In this document: positions 15,982 to 27,729 of the stretch, piece after piece
Position numbering within the stretch: position 1 is the stretch's first letter
How the letters are laid out: each line of letters opens with the position of its first letter
Source of the DNA: Virgibacillus sp. NKC19-3
GTDB lineage: Bacteria; Bacillota; Bacilli; Bacillales; Amphibacillaceae
Assembly (NCBI RefSeq): GCF_019837165.1
Contig: NZ_JAGYHC010000001.1
Location: forward strand, 1,488,001-1,552,000
Length of the DNA: 64,000 bases
Reading direction: 5' to 3'
Notes under the pieces: generated by a model
What the model saw: only the letters and a program-made list of their open reading frames with translations
What the model was told of the DNA's origin: nothing
Database searches by the model: none
Program-made: the position numbers and the translations under genes

Positions 15982-18900
15982 ATGGTAAAGGGGAAAACCA
16001 AGCGTATCTATTTTATAGCTATTTTACTGCTTTTAATAGGAGTCTTAAACATTCCAACGGTTCAAATTGCTTCAACGAATGAATCAAATGATTCTGATTT
16101 TTTTAGTTCGTTTGAGCCTGGTGATCCAGAACCGAATTGGGAAAATACTGTAGAAGAGGACTCGGATGGTAATAAGATGACATCGGGTATTGATGGGAAT
16201 CTACCACTTGAGGGTATTCAGGGGGACATCACAGATAACGTTGTAAATATCGAAGTACCTGGAGAAAATCCTCCAAATGAAACCAAAGAAAAATTAATTG
16301 ATCGGGATATTAATTCGAAGTGGTTAATTTTTGAGGAGAGGGCATATATAGAACTTGAACTTCAAGAGCCTGACGCGGTGGTCAAATATGCATTAACATC
16401 GGCGGATGACTTTCCGGATAGGGATCCTAAAAATTGGCAATTATTAGGATCCAGGGATGGAGAGAATTGGACAACCCTTGACACTAGAACAGATGAGGAT
16501 TTTGATGATCGTCATCAGACTAAAACCTACGAGGTTGAAAACACCACAGAATATTCGCATTATCGTGTAGAGATAACGGCTAATAATGGTGATTCCAGCT
16601 TACAATTGTCAGGAATTGCTATATCAAATGGGATTGATGTGCCCTCTCCACCACCTTCTGATATGAATTCATTGATCTCGACAGGTCCATCAAGTTCTTA
16701 TACTGCTAATACGAATGCAGGATGGACCGGATTGAATGCGTTCGAATATTCTGGGTCTCATCTTTCCGACGATCGAGCGTATTCCTATAACAAGGTTTAT
16801 GACGTTGACATTCCTGTTAAAGCAGATACTGCATTATCGTATTATATTCACCCTGAGTTTACTAATTCCGAGCACACGGATTATTCGAGTACTTATGCGG
16901 CGGTTGATCTAGCATTTTCCGATGGAACATATTTACATGAGCTTGATGCGTTGGATCAACATGGTATAAAGCTGAATCCACAAGATCAAGGAAACTCAGA
17001 TACCTTGTATCCACACCAATGGAATTACAAAGAATCCAAGATCGGTGATGTGGCCGAAGGGAAAACGATTGAACGTATTCTTGTTGCTTATGATAAACCT
17101 GAAGGGTCGGCAGAGGCTGAAGAACCGATAACATTCAAAGGACATGTTGATGACATTCAGATAGAGGGAGATCCAGTCGAGGAAACCTATTCCAGATTGA
17201 CGGACTACGTTGATACATTGAGGGGAACAAATGCGAACGGTACCTTTTCCCGTGGGAATAACATCCCTGCCGTTGCCGTTCCGCATGGCTTTAACTTCTG
17301 GACACCCGTGACGGATGCCGGTACAGACAGTTTCTTATATAACTATCATGAAGACAATAATGATGAAAACCTCCCGGAGCTTCAAGCACTCTCATTAAGC
17401 CATCAACCAAGTCCGTGGATGGGGGATCGACAGACATTCCAAGTGATGCCATCTGATACTACAGGAAAACCCAGTGAGAATCGGGAAGAGCGTGCGCTAG
17501 CTTTCGAACGAGACAATGAAATGGCAAAGCCTCATTATTATAGTGTGACATTTGAAAATGGCATTCAAGCAGAAATGACGCCGACCAATCACGCTGCAAT
17601 GTTCAGATTTACGTTTGAGGATAACGCTTCTAATTTGATATTTGATAATATCAGTAATGATGGAGGGATTGACCTTGATCCTGAAAATGGCATAATGTCT
17701 GGTTATACAGATGTTAAAAGTGGACTTTCAACAGGGGCTACACGCATGTTTGTTTACGCAGCGTTCAATCAATCGGTCTCTGATAGTGGTATGTTAACGG
17801 ATGAAGGCAGAGATGGTGTGGCCGCATATTACAAATTTGACACCACGGAATAAAAAGAAGTGACGATGCGAATTGCTACCTCTTTAATTAGTGTGGACCA
17901 AGCGAAGAAGAATTTAGATCTAGAAATTGGTTCACAAGACAGCTTTGAAACAGTTAAAGAAAGTGCGCAACAAGCGTGGGAAGATAAGTTGAATATCATC
18001 GAAGTTGAAGGGGCAACAGAAGATCAGCTCGTTACTTTATATTCTAATATGTATCGCCTATTTCTCTATCCAAACGCTGCGTATGAAAATGTCGGTACGG
18101 TAGAACAACCTGACTATAAATATGCAAGTCAGCTCGATATTGACGCTTGTGATACAAGTACGTCTAATGAAACATATGCTGATATTGAAGATGGGGAAGT
18201 CTATGTAAATAATGGCTTTTGGGATACTTATAGAGCAGCCTGGCCGGCGTATTCGCTTCTAACACCTAAACACGCTGGTGAAATGATCGATGGCTTTGTA
18301 CAGCATTATCGGGATGGAGGTTGGATTTCCAGGTGGTCTTCACCGGGATATGCAGACTTAATGGCAGGAACAAGCGCCAATATTGCGTTTGCTGATGCTT
18401 ATCTTAAAGGCGTCACCAACTTTGATGTGGAAAGCTTTTATGAATCAGCGATAAAAGATGCAGCTGTTGCTTCTCCTAATAACAATGTAGGGAGAAAAGG
18501 AACGGAAACGGCTATATTCGATAGATATACTAATACAGAAACTGGTGAAGGTATGTCATGGGCACTTGATGGCTATATTAATGATTTTGGCATTGCTAAT
18601 CTTGCGAAAACATTATCAAAAGAGGGAAACGATGAAATGAACTACAATCATTTTGAAGAAGACGCTCAATACTATTTGAATCGTGCCCAAAACTACATTC
18701 ACATGTTTGATGCCAATGTTGCGTTTTTCCAGGGAAGGTCGTCATCAGGGGAATGGCGCCATTCATCTGAAGCATTCAATCCAGCTGAATGGGGGTATGA
18801 TTACACGGAAACTAATGCTTGGAATATGGCTTTTCACACGCCGCAAGATGGACAAGGATTAGCAAATTTGTATGGTGGCAAGGAAGGGCTTATTCAGAAA

Positions 18901-20238
18901 CTCGATACGTACTTTGATACACCAGAAACTGTTGAATTTCCAGGAAGTTATGGTGGTATTATTCATGAAATGAGAGAGGCAAGAGATGTGAGAATGGGTA
19001 TGTATGGGTTTAGTAACCAGCCGTCCCACCATATCATTTATATGTATAATCATGTTGGCCAACCGTGGAAAACACAAGAAAAGGTTAGCGAGGTCATGAA
19101 CAGACAGTTCATTGGAAGCGAGATTGGTCAAGGGTATCCAGGTGATGAAGATAATGGCGAAATGTCTGCTTGGTATATTTTCAATGCGCTTGGATTTTAT
19201 CCATTCACGATGGGAAGTTCTGATCCAGAATATGCCATTGGTGCTCCTTTATTTGAAAAAGCAACTATTCATTTAGAAAATGGGGAGGAAATTGTGATTA
19301 ATGCCCCTGACAATAGCAAGGAAAATAAATATGTGCAAAACCTTCAGGTAAATGGCGAAGATTACACAAACACTTCGATTTTGCATGATGATTTAGCTGG
19401 TGGAGCAACGCTAGATTTCGAAATGGGGCCGGAACCTTCAGATTGGGGTACTAAGCAAACGGAAGCACCAGAGTCGATTACGCCTGCTGCAACGGAAGGA
19501 TTGTCCGCTCCACAACCGTTGAAGGATTTGACAGATGGATTGATCGATGGAGATGAAGGCATCGCAATCGACAGTGAAAACGATAATACAAATCTGCTAT
19601 TTGACAATACGTCCGAAACAGAATTAATCTTTGAGAATAACACGCCTTGGATTCAGTATCAATTTACGGATAAAAAGAAAAAAGGCCGTATGTATACGCT
19701 AACCTCGGGAGACAGTGTCTCCTCAGACGAACCTGAATCACAAATGGCTGATCCTCAAAGTTGGGTATTGAAAGGTTCCAATGATGGTGAGGATTGGACC
19801 ATTTTAGATCAAAGGGAAAATGAAACATTCAAATGGCGTCATTATACGCGAGCATTTGAAATTGAGAATCCAGGGGAATACGAATTTTACCAATTAGAAA
19901 TCACGGATAATGGAGGTCACCGTTCTACCGCTTTAGCGGAAGTAGAAATTCTAGGGTATGATGGTCCAATTAAAGGTTTAAGTAGTGGTATACAAAACTT
20001 AGTTGAGAATTTGGACAAAGATGGCGAATTTACGAGCGGTGAAGCGGTTTATGCGTTAAACCTCCATTTGACTGCAGTCGATCATTATGAGAATGAGGGA
20101 GAGGAAGAAAAAGTTGTTGATCACATGGAAGGTTTCCTTGGTTTATTGCAACACCAACATGACAATAACTTAATGTCTACTGAGGCTTATCAATTCTTAA
20201 AGTCGAATGCGGATTATATGATTAAGATGTGGGATTAG
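15982..20238 (+). pseudogene. Secreted GH92 exo-alpha-mannosidase interrupted by an in-frame TAA
   Basis: Read through the stop, this is one 1418-aa protein. Order: signal peptide (1-32), discoidin/CBM32-like domain (about 85-215, ending YRVEITANNGDSSLQLSGIAIS), GH92 domain (about 400-1110) with VAVPHGFNFWTPVTDAG, RWSSPGYADLMAGTSANIAF and the catalytic-base motif PGDEDNGEMSAWYIFNALG, a second discoidin-like domain (about 1180-1330) and a C-terminal FIMAH-like module (about 1335-1418). GH92 enzymes are Ca-dependent exo-mannosidases on high-mannose glycans. Codon 624 (17851-17853) is TAA; the frame resumes at once with KEVTMRIATS, as family members read, so one substitution broke it. ATG at 15982 follows GGGGGAG. 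As written, the first 623 residues lack the catalytic half. Recent nonsense mutation, readthrough or sequence error are all possible. Confidence 0.88.
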
Positions 20239-20302
20239 ATTGAAGATCTATATGTGATAGGAAGTCTCTGTCACCTAGATTATTTTACCCAGTATAAACA
20301 GA

Positions 20303-20343
20303 AAAAAGATGGCCAACTGCTAATAACAGCTGGGCATCTTTTT
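20303..20343 (+). terminator. Terminator after GH92
   Basis: AAAAAGATGGCC and GGGCATCTTTTT flank a mostly paired stem around AACTGCT/AGCTG, ending in TTTTT. It separates GH92 from the convergent gal operon. Confidence 0.7.
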
Positions 20344-20406
20344 GTAAGGAGAAATTCCATCATTTCCCGGGTAATGAGACGAGTGGCATCGTTTATCACG
20401 AATAAT

Positions 20407-21443
20407 TTAGTTTTCCACTCCAAAAGAAAAAAGCGTACGTTTATTATATGTTGATTCACCTTCTAAAATCACATTTGGGAATCCTTCGTGATGTAATGAT
20501 GCTGGTGAAGCCTGTGTTTCAAAACACACGCCCAGATGTTTTTTAGAAAGGCCTTCTGCTAACTCCAAACCTTCCTCTAAGGTGTTTGCTGTATACATAA
20601 CCATGCCTGGTTGATCAGTTTGTATAGTCAATGTTCGTCCAGAATCTGAATCTCGAACGATTACGTTTTGCTCCTGCTTGTCATCAAAAATAAAATAATG
20701 ATCATACCCACTTCCGGCAATTTGATTTTGCTCTAATTTATCATTGAATCCATCTTGAAGTAGACCGCCATTGCGAAAATCAAAGGTTGTGCCGGCAACT
20801 CTATACCATTGCCCAGTCGGAATTAATTCCTCATCCAATTCAATAAATTTTCCACTATCCATCGTCACATGATGATTATGGACTGTGTTTTTTAGATTTC
20901 CGCTTAAATTAAAATAGGAATGATTCGTTACGGTAAATGGCGTCGCTTGATTGCTCGTTGCTCTGTATTCAAGCATAAGTTGATTCGCATTATTTAAGGT
21001 ATAAATCACACAAACATCTACATTGCCAGGATAGCCGCCTTCTTGATCTGCCCTTGTATGTGACAGTTTCAACCCAACGCTACTATTTGTCTCAAAAGGT
21101 TCAACATGCCAGATCACTTGATGGAACCCGTTTGATCCGCCGTGGAGATGATTTTCCCCATCATTGGCTTCCAAGGCATATGTTTTTTCATTTAGTTCAA
21201 ATGTAGCATCTTGAATTCTTCCAGCAACCGGTCCAATTAAGGCGCCGAAAAAGTTGGGATTCGTTTCATAATCACCGTAGTCTTTATAGCCGAGAACAAC
21301 ATTCTCCATCTTTCCATCACGATCTGGGACAATGATTTTTGTAATAATCCCCCATAATTAAGTACACGAACTTCCATGCCGTGATCATTTCTAAGTGTGT
21401 ATTCCTGCCATTTACCTGAGATTTCCTTTGTATGCATATTCAT
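20407..21443 (-). pseudogene. galM: Aldose 1-epimerase (galactose mutarotase) with a one-base frameshift
   Basis: Last gene of the galKETM operon; interconverts beta- and alpha-D-galactose before GalK. ATG at 21443 lies one base past the galT stop and encodes MNMHTKEISGKWQEYTLRND...RVLNYGG. At a run of five G (21349-21353) the frame breaks. One added base restores GGIITKIIVPDRDGKMENVVLGY and the rest of the protein, including LHGGSNGFHQVIWHVE, the catalytic VTNHSYFNLSG histidine region and the FETQASPAS tail. With that base the protein is about 345 aa, normal for GalM. The homopolymer position suggests assembly error or recent loss. Confidence 0.85.
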
Positions 21444-21444
21444 A

Positions 21445-22932
21445 TCATTCACCCACTTCATTTAATGTCCGAATAAAACGGTTGAAAGTTGCTTGTTCCT
21501 TAAATACACCCGCATCTTCTAGTACGCGGGCGAATTTCTTTCCGAGCTCATTTTCAATGATTTGATCTACCTGTTCAGGACTTGAAATCGTGCCATACGC
21601 TTGTTTGATTTGCTTCGCCCACGTTTGATGATAAGCAGCGATATTACTTGAATTGTCAAGTAAAAATTGTCTGATTTCAGCTAACTCATCTTTTAATCTT
21701 GCTGGTAAAACTGCAAGGCCCAATACCTCGATCAGCCCAATATTTTCCTTTTTAATGTGATGCACATCAGCGTGTGGATGGAAAATACCTAATGGGTGCG
21801 CTTCTGATGTTCGATTATTACGTAAAACAAGATCAAGCTCATACATACCATCACGTATCCTTGCGATAGGTGTGATCGTGTTATGTGGTGTATCGCCGGT
21901 AAAGGCTCTTATATCCGCATCATCGTCGGAATACCCTTTCCATGTTTGTAAAATATGATCAGCTGTTTGGAGGAGCTGGTCTTTCTCCCAACTTTGAAGC
22001 CTGATTACGGACATCGGCCATTTCAAAACAGATGCTTTTATTTTAGGAAATTGCTTCAACGTAAAGGAAAAAACATCGGTAGCTTGTGCCATTGGAAATT
22101 CATAACGACCTGCCTGATAATGATCATGACTCAAAATCGAACCTCCAACAATCGGCAGATCTGCATTGGATCCGATAAAATAATGCGGAAATTTCTCTGT
22201 GAATAGAAGCAGTCGCTCAAATGCGTCCTTATCCATTTTCATGTTACGGTGTTCTTCGGCAAGCACAATACTATGCTCATGATAATAGACATATGGAGAA
22301 TATTGCAGGTACCAGTTTTCTCCTTTTAATGGAACGTTGACGATACGATGATTAGCACGTGCTGGATAGCCGGTCCGACCTGCGTATCCTTCATTCTCGA
22401 TGCATAATACACATTTGGGATAAGCGATCTGTTCCTTCTTTTCTCGTTCTCGTCTAATTTGCTCTGGATCCTTTTCTGGTTTCGATAGATTTATTGTGAT
22501 GTCCATTTCACCATAAGAAGTGTTTGCTTTGAAATGGATATTCTTTGCTATGCGGTTCATCTGAATATAGTTGCTGTTTTTGCTTAATGTATAAAAATAA
22601 TCTGTTGCTGCTTGAGGGGACTGTTCATATTTTTTATAAAATGTCTTGTTTATAACGGATGGACGTGCAATAAAACAATTCATGATTGTTGCAGCAAGAA
22701 TTTCCTTATCATCGAAAACATTTTCAATAACGTCATTTTCCACGGCGTAGGCAATTATCCTTTCTAGGATATTAGGGATGGAGTCTTTTGTTATATTGGT
22801 TACGTTTTCGGGAAAAGACTCTAAATGTAAAAGGCGCATTACCTGATTTCGCACATAAATCTGATCTGCTTGCTCGATGAGCGCTGCCTCTATTGCCTTT
22901 TGAATAAGTCCGTTGATATGCTGATAAATCAT
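21445..22932 (-). CDS. galT: UTP-hexose-1-phosphate uridylyltransferase, Firmicutes type (GalT class II)
   Basis: Swaps galactose 1-phosphate with UDP-glucose to give UDP-galactose and glucose 1-phosphate. The product is 495 aa from the ATG at 22932, which overlaps the galE stop in TAATG, a classic coupling; an in-frame start 15 codons earlier lies within galE. It is the long GalT_2 type, not the short histidine-triad type. Visible motifs include YPKCVLCIENEGYAGR, NHRIVNVPLKGENWYLQYSPYVYYHEHSIVL, GGSILSHDHYQAG and HPLGIFHPHADVHHIKKENIGLIEVLG. Second-to-last in the operon. Confidence 0.93.
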   Translation of the reverse strand: MIYQHINGLIQKAIEAALIEQADQIYVRNQVMRLLHLESFPENVTNITKDSIPNILERIIAYAVENDVIENVFDDKEILAATIMNCFIARPSVINKTFYKKYEQSPQAATDYFYTLSKNSNYIQMNRIAKNIHFKANTSYGEMDITINLSKPEKDPEQIRREREKKEQIAYPKCVLCIENEGYAGRTGYPARANHRIVNVPLKGENWYLQYSPYVYYHEHSIVLAEEHRNMKMDKDAFERLLLFTEKFPHYFIGSNADLPIVGGSILSHDHYQAGRYEFPMAQATDVFSFTLKQFPKIKASVLKWPMSVIRLQSWEKDQLLQTADHILQTWKGYSDDDADIRAFTGDTPHNTITPIARIRDGMYELDLVLRNNRTSEAHPLGIFHPHADVHHIKKENIGLIEVLGLAVLPARLKDELAEIRQFLLDNSSNIAAYHQTWAKQIKQAYGTISSPEQVDQIIENELGKKFARVLEDAGVFKEQATFNRFIRTLNEVGE

Positions 22933-23930
22933 TATTTCACGTCCTTCTCGTAGCCATTGGGATGGGTTGTATGCCACTTCCAGGCATCTTTTATGATTTT
23001 CGTAATCGATGTTCGTGTTGGTTTCCAGCCTAACTTGCTTTTCGCTTTCTCGGAACTGGCAATTAAAACACCTGGATCACCTGCACGTCGTTCTCCAGTT
23101 TGAGTCGGGATATCGTTATCCGTTACTTCTCGTGCTGTTTCGATTATTTCTTTAACGGAAAAACCCTGATTGCTTCCAAGGTTGAAAATGTCGCTATTAC
23201 CGCCATTTTGTAAATGGTTCAAGGCTAAAAGATGTGCTCGGGTGAGATCTTCCACATGTACATAATCACGAATACACGTGCCATCACGTGTATCATAATC
23301 TTCTCCAAAAATGGTGATATGGGAACGCTGACCAAGAGCTGCCTGTAAAATAATCGGGATAAGATGGGTTTCTGGACGATGATCTTCTCCGACTTCTACA
23401 GTCTCCCTAGCGCCAGCCACATTGAAATAGCGTAGGGAAACGAACTTTATTCCATGAGCTGCCTGCGTCCATTTCATCAACTTTTCCATGGTTAGCTTTG
23501 TTTCCCCGTATGTGCTGGTTGGATTTGTTGGCTGATTTTCTGTAATCGGGACCGCTTCTGGTTCTCCGTAAGTTGCAGCAGTAGAGGAGAATACGATATA
23601 TGTTACGTTATATTCCACCATCACCTGCAACAAAACTTGCGTACCATAAACATTATTATCAAAGTATGAAAGTGGTTTTTCCATGGATTCACCAACAAGG
23701 GAATGGGCTGCAAAATGAATAACAGCGTCTATTGTTTCTTTTTCGAATACATGGCGGAGAAAATCGATATGCCGAATATCGCCTTCATAGAATGTGGCTT
23801 TTGGATGGATTGCTTCTCTGTGACCGGTTTGGAGATTATCGACGACTACCACGTGCTCTCCCTGATCCATTAATTGATAAACGGCATGGGAGCCGATATA
23901 GCCAGCTCCTCCCAATATAAGCACACTCAT
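22932..23930 (-). CDS. galE: UDP-glucose 4-epimerase
   Basis: 332-aa extended short-chain dehydrogenase interconverting UDP-galactose and UDP-glucose with bound NAD. The N-terminal GGAGYIGSH is the dinucleotide motif, and SSTAATYG followed by YGETK supplies the catalytic Ser/Thr-Tyr-x3-Lys set. RYFNVAGA and RDYVHVEDL are also present. The start overlaps the galK stop in ATGA, so translation is coupled. Length is normal and no disruption is seen. Confidence 0.96.
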   Translation of the reverse strand: MSVLILGGAGYIGSHAVYQLMDQGEHVVVVDNLQTGHREAIHPKATFYEGDIRHIDFLRHVFEKETIDAVIHFAAHSLVGESMEKPLSYFDNNVYGTQVLLQVMVEYNVTYIVFSSTAATYGEPEAVPITENQPTNPTSTYGETKLTMEKLMKWTQAAHGIKFVSLRYFNVAGARETVEVGEDHRPETHLIPIILQAALGQRSHITIFGEDYDTRDGTCIRDYVHVEDLTRAHLLALNHLQNGGNSDIFNLGSNQGFSVKEIIETAREVTDNDIPTQTGERRAGDPGVLIASSEKAKSKLGWKPTRTSITKIIKDAWKWHTTHPNGYEKDVK

Positions 23931-25111
23931 TTTAACACTCCTTCTGTTACTTCTTTTGCTCCGTCCCCAATTGTTGCTGTGTAAAATGTGGCATCATAGC
24001 CAATTGCTTTATAATAGATCGCATTAACGTTTTTCTTAAAATCTTCTATTTTATCTTTGTCTACAATAGCAATCGCACACCCTCCGAATCCAGCGCCAGT
24101 CATTCGAGCTCCTAATACTCCTTCCTGATCCCATGCAGCTTGAACGATGGTATCGAGTTCCATTCCTGTCACTTCATAATCCTGTTTTAGGGAGAGGTGA
24201 GATTCATTCATGCATTTTCCGAAACCTTTTAAGTCACTTTCGCGTAATTTTTCCAACGCTTCTAATGTACGGGCATTCTCATAAACGGCATGTTTGGCAC
24301 GTTTTTGATTCGTTACGTCTTTGATGAGATGCTTATGTTGATCAAATTCAGCTTTGGTCAAATCACCTAAACTGGTAATCGAAAGCTTTGTCTGTAAGTC
24401 TATGATTGCTTGGTCACATTGCTGGCGTCGTTCGTTATATTTGGATCCTGCCAATGTTCGCTGTTTGTTGGTATTAATAATTTGGATGACATAACCTTTT
24501 AACTCTAGTGGTGCATATTCGTAGTTTAATGTCTGGCAGTTTAATAAGATGGCATGGTCTTTTTTTCCCATTCCAATCGCAAATTGATCCATAATACCGC
24601 TATTAACGCCGATATACTCGTTCTCAACTTTTTGACCAAGCTGAACCATGTGGACGCGGTCTATCTTCAAATCGAAAAGACCTTCCAATAAAACGCCGGT
24701 AGCCATCTCAATCGAAGCAGAAGAGGAGAGTCCTGCACTGTTTGGGATATTGCCGTAAAATAATATATCTGCACCATAGGAAAATTCATATCCTGATTTC
24801 TGTAAATAAAGAAGCATCCCCTTCGGATAATTGGCCCAACCATCTTCTTTGGTGTAATCTAAATTCGATAGATCGCACTCGATCACTCCCATATTCGGAA
24901 AATTCATGGAGTAAAAACGTAATTTCTGATCCGAGCGCTTTTGACCAAGTGCATAGGTTCCAAATGATATGGATGCCGGAAGGACGTGCCCCCCGTTATA
25001 GTCCGTGTGTTCGCCGATCAGATTGATGCGTCCTGGGGCGAAGAAAGTGCGGGGTGTATCCGTTGTATCAAATGTTTTTTTAAATGTTTGACTTAAATTT
25101 GACTTTGTCAT
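23927..25111 (-). CDS. galK: Galactokinase
   Basis: 394-aa GHMP kinase making galactose 1-phosphate from galactose and ATP. It shows the galactokinase signature [26 protein letters not shown] near the N-terminus, the ATP-loop [13 protein letters not shown] and the C-terminal [17 protein letters not shown]. The start follows AGGAGG by 6 bases. It is first gene of the galKETM operon; the 150-bp upstream region holds operator candidate C (25160-25184). Confidence 0.96.
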   Translation of the reverse strand: MTKSNLSQTFKKTFDTTDTPRTFFAPGRINLIGEHTDYNGGHVLPASISFGTYALGQKRSDQKLRFYSMNFPNMGVIECDLSNLDYTKEDGWANYPKGMLLYLQKSGYEFSYGADILFYGNIPNSAGLSSSASIEMATGVLLEGLFDLKIDRVHMVQLGQKVENEYIGVNSGIMDQFAIGMGKKDHAILLNCQTLNYEYAPLELKGYVIQIINTNKQRTLAGSKYNERRQQCDQAIIDLQTKLSITSLGDLTKAEFDQHKHLIKDVTNQKRAKHAVYENARTLEALEKLRESDLKGFGKCMNESHLSLKQDYEVTGMELDTIVQAAWDQEGVLGARMTGAGFGGCAIAIVDKDKIEDFKKNVNAIYYKAIGYDATFYTATIGDGAKEVTEGVLK

Positions 25112-25159
25112 AATAGCCTCCTGGGTAAATAGTTTTGATTTTTAATACCAGCATAGAAC

Positions 25160-25184
25160 ATAATTAATTAATTTAATTAACTTA
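25160..25184. promoter_or_regulatory. AT-rich palindromic operator candidate C (galK promoter region)
   Basis: Matches the perfect 25-bp palindrome at 27730-27754 at 22 of 25 positions, including the ATTAATTTAATTAA core. It sits 49 bases upstream of the galK start, so a bound repressor would control the gal operon. Confidence 0.5.
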
Positions 25185-25262
25185 AGTGTACTATGTATAC
25201 TTAAAATAATCAATAGCTGTTACCTGATTTCATTCATCAATTAGAAACAAGAATAAATGTTG

Positions 25263-26171
25263 TTAATCACTTATTAAATAATCAACCTGGCTAAATGTTT
25301 TATTATTTCGATATACGCTAGGAGATACGCCAAGGTAAGATCGAAAAACTTTCGTAAAATAATTACCATTTGAAAAACCTACTTTTAAGGCAATTGCTTC
25401 CACTGTTAATTGTTCATTTTTCAGTAATTGTATAGCTTTATTCACCCTTATTTTAGTCAAGTATTGAATTGGTGTTGCATTCATACTTTCGTGAAATAGT
25501 CTGGTGAAATGATATTTGGAAAGTCCGGAAGCTGCTACAATATCGTCCAGTGAAACGGGCGCAGCGTAGTTCTCGTTGATAAAGGCAGTTGCATTCTTAA
25601 TTGCTGAAGGTATAGTGTTTTTTCTGTTTACTTGGAATACGTCAGCGTACAGGCTCATCAAAAAGTCATATGCACATGCTGATGCTTTATATACATCATT
25701 GATTTGTTCATTAGATATTTTATCTAATGAACTCATAATGCTCTGTATTGGGGGAGAGTAAACATCCAATTGAAAGATATTACCGACTGCTTTTGTTATT
25801 TTTTCATAGCACTGGAAGACCTCATTACCAAGTAAGGTAATATAAATAAACTCCCACTCTTCACTTTCTTCAGGTAAGTAGTATATGTGATTACTAGGGA
25901 TATGTATAAAAAAGGCATCACCCGGATTCAAATCATACGTTTGCTGTTCAAATTTGATTTTGCCAGCACCTTTTAATGTATATTGAAGTACGAAAATGTC
26001 ATTCTCGCTACGTGCTTGGCCATTCCAATAATAAGACGTGTCTGTTCTGATTTCTTTTCCGATGGAATATATCCCTGCAACGCGATACTGATGGTCACCT
26101 TTGAAACGAAGACCATAAGATTTATTGGTTAAGGATTGATAATTAATAAGCAATATGTTACCTACTTTCAA
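25263..26171 (-). CDS. AraC-family regulator with cupin sensor domain (MsmR/RafR type)
   Basis: About 302 aa. The N-terminal cupin-like AraC ligand domain (about 1-150; ILQYTLKGAGKIKFEQQTYDLNPGDAFFIHIP) binds a sugar. The C-terminal pair of HTH motifs (about 195-295) includes YAAPVSLDDIVAASGLSKYHF and VEAIALKVGFSNGNYFTKVFRSYLGVSPS. The start is uncertain: TTG at 26171 or TTG at 26153, neither with a strong ribosome site. It is divergent from melA and lies directly upstream of galK on the same strand, so it probably activates melA and perhaps the gal operon in response to an alpha-galactoside (inference). Confidence 0.85.
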   Translation of the reverse strand: MKVGNILLINYQSLTNKSYGLRFKGDHQYRVAGIYSIGKEIRTDTSYYWNGQARSENDIFVLQYTLKGAGKIKFEQQTYDLNPGDAFFIHIPSNHIYYLPEESEEWEFIYITLLGNEVFQCYEKITKAVGNIFQLDVYSPPIQSIMSSLDKISNEQINDVYKASACAYDFLMSLYADVFQVNRKNTIPSAIKNATAFINENYAAPVSLDDIVAASGLSKYHFTRLFHESMNATPIQYLTKIRVNKAIQLLKNEQLTVEAIALKVGFSNGNYFTKVFRSYLGVSPSVYRNNKTFSQVDYLISD

Positions 26172-26184
26172 AAATATTCACCAT

Positions 26185-26198
26185 TGAAAACGCTTAAC
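26185..26198. promoter_or_regulatory. cre-like site between the AraC regulator and melA
   Basis: TGAAAACGCTTAAC matches the CcpA consensus at 12 of 14 positions, in the divergent promoter region. It would connect alpha-galactoside use to carbon catabolite repression. Confidence 0.4.
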
Positions 26199-26308
26199 AA
26201 TACATTTAACATAATTATAATAGTTATTTTAATAAAGTGAAAGACAAAGATTTCCTTTTTTGTTTTTCGCAATAAATTACCATTCTATATAAAAGGAGAT
26301 GGATGTAC

Positions 26309-27610
26309 ATGGATAAAATTACTTTTCTAGGTGCAGGAAGTACTGTTTTCGCAAAAAATGTGCTTGGAGATAGCATGACAGTTCCGGCTTTACAAGATTT
26401 TGAATTTGCTTTATTTGATATTGATCACGACCGATTAAAAGATTCTGAGATAATGCTGAATAATCTCAAAAATAATCTTAACTCTACGGTAAATATTGTC
26501 GCGTATACGGATCGAAAAGAAGCAATGCGCCATGCAAAATATGTGATTAATGCGATTCAGGTAGGGGGTTATGATCCAAGTACGATCATTGATTTTGAGA
26601 TTCCGAAAAAATATGGACTACGTCAAACTATTGCCGACACGGTTGGAATTGGAGGTGTATTTAGAAATCTGCGTACCATTCCAGTTATGATGGAGTTTGC
26701 AAAAGACGTGCAGGAAGTATGTCCGGATGCCTGGTTTTTAAATTATACAAACCCAATGGCTGCCTTAACAGGTACAATGCTTCGTTATGGCGAAATTAAG
26801 ACAGTCGGCTTGTGTCACAGTGTGCAAGTATGTACGAATGATTTATTAAAGTCGTTAGATATGCCTACCGATAATGTCCAATCGAAAATTGCCGGAATCA
26901 ACCATATGGCCTGGCTTTTGGAAGTAAGCCGGAATGGGGAGGATTTATATCCGGAGATTAAACGAAGAGCAAAGAAAAAACAAAAGAATGCGCATGATGA
27001 TATGATTCGCTTTGAGTTGATGGAGCGTTTTGGATATTATGTAACTGAGTCATCGGAGCATAATGCTGAGTATCACCCATATTTTATAAAGGAAAAATAC
27101 CCAGAATTAATTGATCGGTTTAATATTCCATTGGATGAATATCCGCGTCGCTGTGTAAATCAAATTGAAGAGTGGAAACAAATGCGTGATGATATGGTCC
27201 TTGATAAAGACTTGAGTCATACACGAACACATGAATATGGATCCTATATCATGGAAGCGATGGAAACAAATAACCCGACCAAAATAGGGGGAAATGTGCT
27301 AAACACAGGTGGATTGATTAGCAATCTTCCGGAAAATGCAGTAGTTGAAGTACCATGTTTAGTGGATGCGAGCGGTGTAGCTCCGACTTATGTTGGAGAT
27401 TTGCCGGAACAGTTAGCAGCTTTAAACCGGACAAATATTAACACACAGTTGTTGACGATTGAAGCGGCAATGACAAGGAAGAAGGAACATATTTATCAAG
27501 CAGCAATGCTAGATCCGCATACCGCTGCAGAATTGTCGATTGATGAAATCGTTTCATTGTGTGATGATCTGATCGATGCGCATGGTGATTGGTTACCTTC
27601 TTATAAATAA
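26309..27610 (+). CDS. melA: Alpha-galactosidase, glycoside hydrolase family 4
   Basis: 433-aa cytoplasmic GH4 enzyme; this family uses NAD and a divalent metal to remove terminal alpha-galactose from melibiose- or raffinose-type sugars by an oxidation-elimination route. The start MDKITFLGAGSTVFAKNVLGD contains the NAD fold motif; NYTNPMAALTG, GLCHSVQ (metal-binding Cys) and GINHMAW (metal-binding His) follow. ATG at 26309 is 10 bases from AGGAG; an ATG six bases earlier is too close. It is divergent from the AraC regulator and next to the Leloir operon that would consume the galactose. GH4 also contains other glycosidases; MelA similarity is strong along the whole length. Confidence 0.93.
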   Translation: MDKITFLGAGSTVFAKNVLGDSMTVPALQDFEFALFDIDHDRLKDSEIMLNNLKNNLNSTVNIVAYTDRKEAMRHAKYVINAIQVGGYDPSTIIDFEIPKKYGLRQTIADTVGIGGVFRNLRTIPVMMEFAKDVQEVCPDAWFLNYTNPMAALTGTMLRYGEIKTVGLCHSVQVCTNDLLKSLDMPTDNVQSKIAGINHMAWLLEVSRNGEDLYPEIKRRAKKKQKNAHDDMIRFELMERFGYYVTESSEHNAEYHPYFIKEKYPELIDRFNIPLDEYPRRCVNQIEEWKQMRDDMVLDKDLSHTRTHEYGSYIMEAMETNNPTKIGGNVLNTGGLISNLPENAVVEVPCLVDASGVAPTYVGDLPEQLAALNRTNINTQLLTIEAAMTRKKEHIYQAAMLDPHTAAELSIDEIVSLCDDLIDAHGDWLPSYK

Positions 27611-27619
27611 ATGACTGAG

Positions 27620-27649
27620 CCCATCATAGCTAAATATATGGTGGGTTTT
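27620..27649 (+). terminator. Terminator after melA
   Basis: CCCATCATA (27620-27628) pairs with TATGGTGGG (27637-27645), 9 bp with one mismatch, followed by TTTT. Confidence 0.65.
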
Positions 27650-27729
27650 AAGTGATAGAATGATAGTATTTCCTGTTTGTAAAATTTCGTGTTATTTGTG
27701 TTGATAAAAGTAAAATAATCATGTATTAT

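Noticed and set aside
16862-17286. Minus-strand ORFs inside GH92
   Set aside because: Shadow frames of a long conserved reading frame.
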